From: Actinomycetota bacterium
GTDB taxonomy: Bacteria; Actinomycetota; Actinomycetes; Streptosporangiales; Streptosporangiaceae
DNA: 8,462 nt
NCBI GenBank assembly: GCA_003168295.1
Contig: PMST01000111.1
Span: forward strand, 3,129-11,590
Reading direction: 5' to 3'
Below, in pieces: positions 6,057 through 8,462 of the stretch. The first letter of the stretch is position 1. Each line of letters starts with the position of its first letter. The notes below the pieces were generated by a model. That model saw only the letters and a program-made list of their open reading frames with translations, did not search any database and was not told where the DNA came from. Made by a program: the position numbers and the translations under genes.

Positions 6057-7997
6057 GACCTCGGCGTTCGCCGTGATGGCGTCAACCGTGCTGTCCTCCG
6101 CCGGACTGCCCTGGCCCTGCTCGTCGTGCACGTACCGGCGCCCCCGCAGCAGTGAGGCGACGGCGGCGATCAGGCAGGCGATGATGGCGAAGTCGAACGC
6201 GATGTCCAGCCCATGCTGGAACGGCGCCGAGATCAGCGACGGGAAGAAGCTATGCCCGGTCAGGTACGCGGCGTGGCTCGCGGGCAGCTTGCTGAGCGCG
6301 GACCCGAGCAGCATCTTGATCGGGTTATAGCCGAGCAGCGCGGCGAACATGATGGACACCGGCGGCAGCGCGGCCAGCTTGGCCGCGTCGGCCGACGGCA
6401 CCCCCTGGGCCACCAGGCCGTGGCTGAGGGTGGCGGGCAGCGAGGAGGCCAGGCCGAGGATGATCAGCGTGAAGAAGATGCCGATGGACAGGACCATGGC
6501 CGAGTTCTGGAACGTCGCGCTCATGCCCGCGCCGACGCCGCGCCGCTCCGGTGGCAGGCTGTTCATGATGCCGGCCCGGTTGGGTGAGGCGAACAGGCCC
6601 ATGCCGATCCCGTTGAGGAGCAGGATGCCGGCGAACTCCCAGTAGACGAAGTTAACCGGCAGCATCTCGAGCAGCCCGAACGAGGCCGCGGCCACCACCA
6701 TGCCGCCGGTCGCGAACGGCCGGGCCCCGAACCGGTCCGACAGGTAGCCGGACACCGGCCCGGCGATCAGGAAGCCGACCGTGAGCGGGAGCATGGCGAT
6801 GCCCGCCCACAGCGGGGTCCGCTCGAAGCTGTAGCCGTGAATCGGCAGGTAGATGCCCTGCAGCCAGATGATCAGGATGAACATCATGCCGCCGCGGCCC
6901 AGGCTGGCCAGCAGGCTGGCCAGGTTCCCCGCGGTGAACGGCCGGATCTTGAACAAGGCCAGCCGGAACATCGGGTCGGCTACCCGCGTCTCGATCACGC
7001 AGAAGGTGGCCAGTACCGCGAGGCCGCCGCCGATCAGGCTCATCACCAGCGGGCTGGTCCAGCCCATCGTGTGCCCGCCGTAGGGCTGGATGCCGTAGGT
7101 GATGCCGACCAGGACCGCGATCAGGCCAGCGGCGAAGGTCACGTTGCCCCACCAGTCAAGCTTGGCGGGTCGGCGGATGCCCCGCTCCTGCAGCTTGAGG
7201 TAAGACCAGATCGAGCCGATGACCCCGAACGGGACCGAGACCAGGAAGACGAACCGCCAGTTGACCGGGCCGAGCAAGCCGCCGAGCACCAGGCCGATGA
7301 AGGACCCCGCGATGGCGGCCACCTGGTTCAGGCCGAGCGCCAGGCCGCGTTCGTTGGAGGGAAAGGCGTCGGTGAGGATCGCGCTGGAGTTGGCCATCAG
7401 CATGGCCCCGCCGACGCCCTGCATGATCCGCATTCCGATCAGCCACCAGGCCGCGGACGTACCGTGCAGCCAGGTCACCGACAGCATGACGGAGAAGAAG
7501 GCGAACAGCGCGAAGCCCAGGTTGAACATCCGGACCCGGCCGAACATGTCGCCCAGCCGCCCGAAGCTGACCACCAGCACCGCGGTGACCACCAGGTACC
7601 CCATGATCAGCCACAGCAGCAGCGTGGTGTTGCCAGGCTGCAGCGGGTTGACCCCGATGCCGCGGAAGATGTCGGGTAGCGCGATCAGCATGATGGAGGC
7701 GTTGACGGTCGCCATCAGCATGCCCAGCGTGGTGTTGGACAGCGCGATCCACTTATAACTCAGGCCATCCCCAGGCGAGCCCGCGGCCGCATGCCGAGCA
7801 TGGCCGTCGTGGTCCGCTTGGCCCAGATGCCCGCCGTGCCCCGCGTTGCTGCTTTGCCCCGCGTTGCCGTCGTGGTCTGCGGTTTCGCCGTGGTTGACGT
7901 GGTCCGCGTGGCCCGGGTCGGCGCCGTGCTTGGCGTGGCCTTTGTGACGGATGTTGGCCGTCTCCGCGTGACGCGGCTGAGGTGAAGCGGACGGCAC
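5964..7997 (-). CDS. DHA2-type (14-helix) MFS transporter with histidine-rich N-terminal extension
   Basis: 677 residues. After an 80-residue hydrophilic N-terminus, the membrane domain starts at SYKWIALSNTTLGMLMA and has enough hydrophobic segments for the 14-helix DHA2 drug:H+ antiporter class. Motif A reads GRLGDMFGRVRM at 146-157; the motif C-like element AGSFIGLVLGGLLG lies at 230-243, followed by NWRFVFLVSVPFG. The role is probably proton-driven export of a small molecule from the cytoplasm; the substrate is unknown. The N-terminus holds 13 His between residues 10 and 69, twelve of them exactly three residues apart in phase, a plausible metal-binding or pH-sensing arm. The C-terminus after the last helix (RGRRYVHDEQGQG onward) is acidic and its last 31 codons, including the stop, are antisense to the decarboxylase. 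I chose GTG 7997 because GGAGG lies seven bases upstream; the frame extends to TTG 8078 without a convincing ribosome site. Confidence 0.9.
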   Translation of the reverse strand: MPSASPQPRHAETANIRHKGHAKHGADPGHADHVNHGETADHDGNAGQSSNAGHGGHLGQADHDGHARHAAAGSPGDGLSYKWIALSNTTLGMLMATVNASIMLIALPDIFRGIGVNPLQPGNTTLLLWLIMGYLVVTAVLVVSFGRLGDMFGRVRMFNLGFALFAFFSVMLSVTWLHGTSAAWWLIGMRIMQGVGGAMLMANSSAILTDAFPSNERGLALGLNQVAAIAGSFIGLVLGGLLGPVNWRFVFLVSVPFGVIGSIWSYLKLQERGIRRPAKLDWWGNVTFAAGLIAVLVGITYGIQPYGGHTMGWTSPLVMSLIGGGLAVLATFCVIETRVADPMFRLALFKIRPFTAGNLASLLASLGRGGMMFILIIWLQGIYLPIHGYSFERTPLWAGIAMLPLTVGFLIAGPVSGYLSDRFGARPFATGGMVVAAASFGLLEMLPVNFVYWEFAGILLLNGIGMGLFASPNRAGIMNSLPPERRGVGAGMSATFQNSAMVLSIGIFFTLIILGLASSLPATLSHGLVAQGVPSADAAKLAALPPVSIMFAALLGYNPIKMLLGSALSKLPASHAAYLTGHSFFPSLISAPFQHGLDIAFDFAIIACLIAAVASLLRGRRYVHDEQGQGSPAEDSTVDAITANAEVSAGDDLEGVQGRVGRVGDPAAAEGDLAQRR
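7788..7949 (-). repeat. Degenerate 9-base tandem repeat encoding H-x-x triads
   Basis: Eighteen consecutive 9-base units encode triads at residues 17-70 of the MFS transporter. The middle residue of each triad, in order, is H H H D H H H T H N Q N H H Q H H H. Asn (AAC), Gln (CAG) and Asp (GAC) are one base from CAC, so most exceptions look like point-mutated His units with the period intact. On the plus strand this appears as GTG recurring every nine bases (for example at 7935 and 7944). Confidence 0.85.
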
Positions 7998-8004
7998 GAG
8001 CGTT

Positions 8005-8009
8005 CCTCC
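8005..8009 (-). promoter_or_regulatory. Ribosome binding site that fixes the GTG start of the MFS transporter
   Basis: GGAGG on the minus strand (GGAGGA including 8004), seven bases before GTG 7997-7995. It is the strongest Shine-Dalgarno near this gene and sets the start 27 codons inside the longest open frame. Confidence 0.75.
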
Positions 8010-8078
8010 GTAGCGCGAGAAGCCTGCGGCAGCGGGTCCGGGCTCTACGTCTGCGTTGCCCGCGGCTGCGCCGCGCAA

Positions 8079-8100
8079 TTACTTGCTATATGACAACTAA
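8079..8100. promoter_or_regulatory. Imperfect 22-bp palindrome, candidate operator/promoter of the MFS gene
   Basis: Read on the minus strand: arm TTAGTTG, centre TCATATAG, arm CAAGTAA. Eight of eleven symmetric pairs match, centred on ATAT. It is the most AT-rich patch of the intergenic region and lies about 82 bases before the GTG start. MarR- and TetR-type repressors bind palindromes of this size, and DHA2 pumps are often controlled by them (general knowledge). The centre (CATATA or TATAGC, minus strand 8092-8085) could also serve as a -10 box. No regulator gene is visible in the window. Confidence 0.4.
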
Positions 8101-8153
8101 ATCATGCGCCGATGTCTTCCCGGAGTCCAGACCAGCCCGACATAGCTATCGCC

Positions 8154-8333
8154 TCAATAGGTAGTCACCCAGTCCGCCCACCACTGACTGAGCCACTTGA
8201 TGGCGGTGCGGGCCGGCCTTGGCGCCGATCGGCGGATTCGTGCAGGCCCTCAAAGGGGGCCAGGAATGCGGAGGCGGTCTGGACCAGGCGCGTCTTAGCG
8301 TCGAGCCGGACGCAGTATGCAAAAATCGGGGCG
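8154..8333 (-). pseudogene. Possible broken gene remnant, function unknown
   Basis: Two minus-strand frames look coding but neither has a start codon. One (about 8333 down to the stop at 8165) reads APIFAYCVRLDAKTRLVQTA followed by SAFLAPFEGLHESADRRQ. The other (open from 8249, stop at 8154) ends TAIKWLSQWWADWVTTY, a tryptophan-rich tail. A frameshift near 8200-8230 would join them into one C-terminal fragment. I do not recognise the family. Chance open reading in GC-rich DNA is a real alternative. Confidence 0.22.
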
Positions 8334-8462
8334 GTGATCGATCCGTCTCAGGACGCCTTCGGGGCTGCCTTGCTCGATTATCGGGGTGATTCGGTGACTC
8401 CGACCGGGCCGCCTCAGATCGATCTGCGCCTCCGCTATCGCGACCTGGTCACTCCCTGGTGG
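8334..8462 (+). CDS. Start of a CDS, possibly a class I SAM-dependent methyltransferase (partial)
   Basis: Forty-three codons from GTG 8334 to the right edge stay open and read V/M-IDPSQDAFGAALLDYRGD, then SVTPTGPPQIDLRLRYRDLV and TPWW. The opening 'PSQDAFG-x-x-LLD' resembles the N-terminus of actinobacterial class I SAM-dependent methyltransferases, from memory; the SAM-binding G-x-G-x-G motif would lie beyond the window. The frame is open upstream past 8148 but shows no other ATG or GTG, so GTG 8334 is the best start, although only a GGGG two bases before it could act as a ribosome site. Codons ending in T (GAT, TAT, CCT, TCT, GCT) are more frequent than in the neighbouring genes, which may mark a different origin. 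Confidence 0.42.
   Translation, partial: MIDPSQDAFGAALLDYRGDSVTPTGPPQIDLRLRYRDLVTPWW

Larger units (their letters stand above)
7998..8333. other. Intergenic stretch between the divergent MFS and downstream CDS
   Basis: These 336 bases hold the MFS ribosome site (8005-8009), an untranslated leader or N-terminal extension (8010-8078), the candidate operator (8079-8100), and a stretch (8154-8333) with coding-like but broken minus-strand reading. Base composition is less GC-rich than the flanking genes, especially at 8077-8160. No RNA gene, transposon end or long direct repeat was seen. Confidence 0.6.

Noticed and set aside
6837..7679. 280-codon plus-strand frame inside the MFS gene
   Set aside because: Asp/Gln/His-rich antisense translation; the opposite strand encodes conserved MFS motifs.
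7998..8078. MFS transporter starting at TTG 8078 (27 residues longer)
   Set aside because: No good Shine-Dalgarno before TTG 8078, and that start abuts the candidate operator; GTG 7997 has GGAGG at ideal spacing.
8102..8143. 13-residue minus-strand ORF (MSGWSGLREDIGA) with GAGG eight bases upstream, as a leader peptide for the MFS gene
   Set aside because: It lies upstream of the probable promoter/operator, so it would not be in the MFS leader, and it shows no drug- or amino-acid-sensing stall motif.

Overview
The window is high-GC DNA with compact genes, G/C-rich third codon positions, ATGA/TGATG gene overlaps and GTG/TTG starts. All recognisable proteins (DUF3618, holin-like membrane protein, BrkB/YihY, zinc-ribbon MscL, a Gram-positive-type Orn/Lys/Arg decarboxylase, a DHA2 MFS pump) are of the kind found in actinomycetes, so a Streptomyces/Streptosporangiales-like actinobacterium is the best guess. 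No rRNA, tRNA, CRISPR array or intact insertion sequence is visible.

Layout. (1) Positions 1-1497, minus strand: a two-gene unit. A secreted lipoprotein starts at a TTG and is joined by a one-base stop/start overlap to a membrane-anchored AAA+ ATPase that runs off the left edge. (2) Positions 1498-1718: divergent promoter region. (3) Positions 1719-3516, plus strand: three overlapping envelope genes (holin-like protein, DUF3618 protein with four 11-residue repeats, BrkB/YihY family protein). (4) Positions 3513-3944, minus strand: MscL with a C-terminal CxxC/CxxC ribbon, sharing a CTAG double stop with the BrkB gene. (5) Positions 4054-4386, plus: YnfA/UPF0060 membrane protein. (6) Positions 4545-6056, plus: PLP-dependent amino acid decarboxylase. 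(7) Positions 5964-7997, minus: a 14-helix MFS transporter whose tail overlaps the decarboxylase gene antisense by 93 bases and whose N-terminus is a histidine-rich tract built from a 9-base repeat. (8) Positions 7998-8333: intergenic stretch with a palindromic candidate operator and what looks like a broken gene remnant. (9) From 8334, plus: the start of a CDS, perhaps a SAM-dependent methyltransferase.

Taken together, regions 1-5 form an envelope and osmotic-stress neighbourhood: nearly every product is membrane-bound or exported, and one is a mechanosensitive safety valve. The decarboxylase and MFS pump form a second, metabolic/transport pair in convergent orientation. No wholly new multi-gene system can be demonstrated. 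The most unusual signals are the histidine-triad tract of the transporter, the 11-mer expansion in the DUF3618 protein, and an A7 run that sits exactly on the DUF3618 stop/BrkB start junction in the arrangement of a -1 slippery heptamer.
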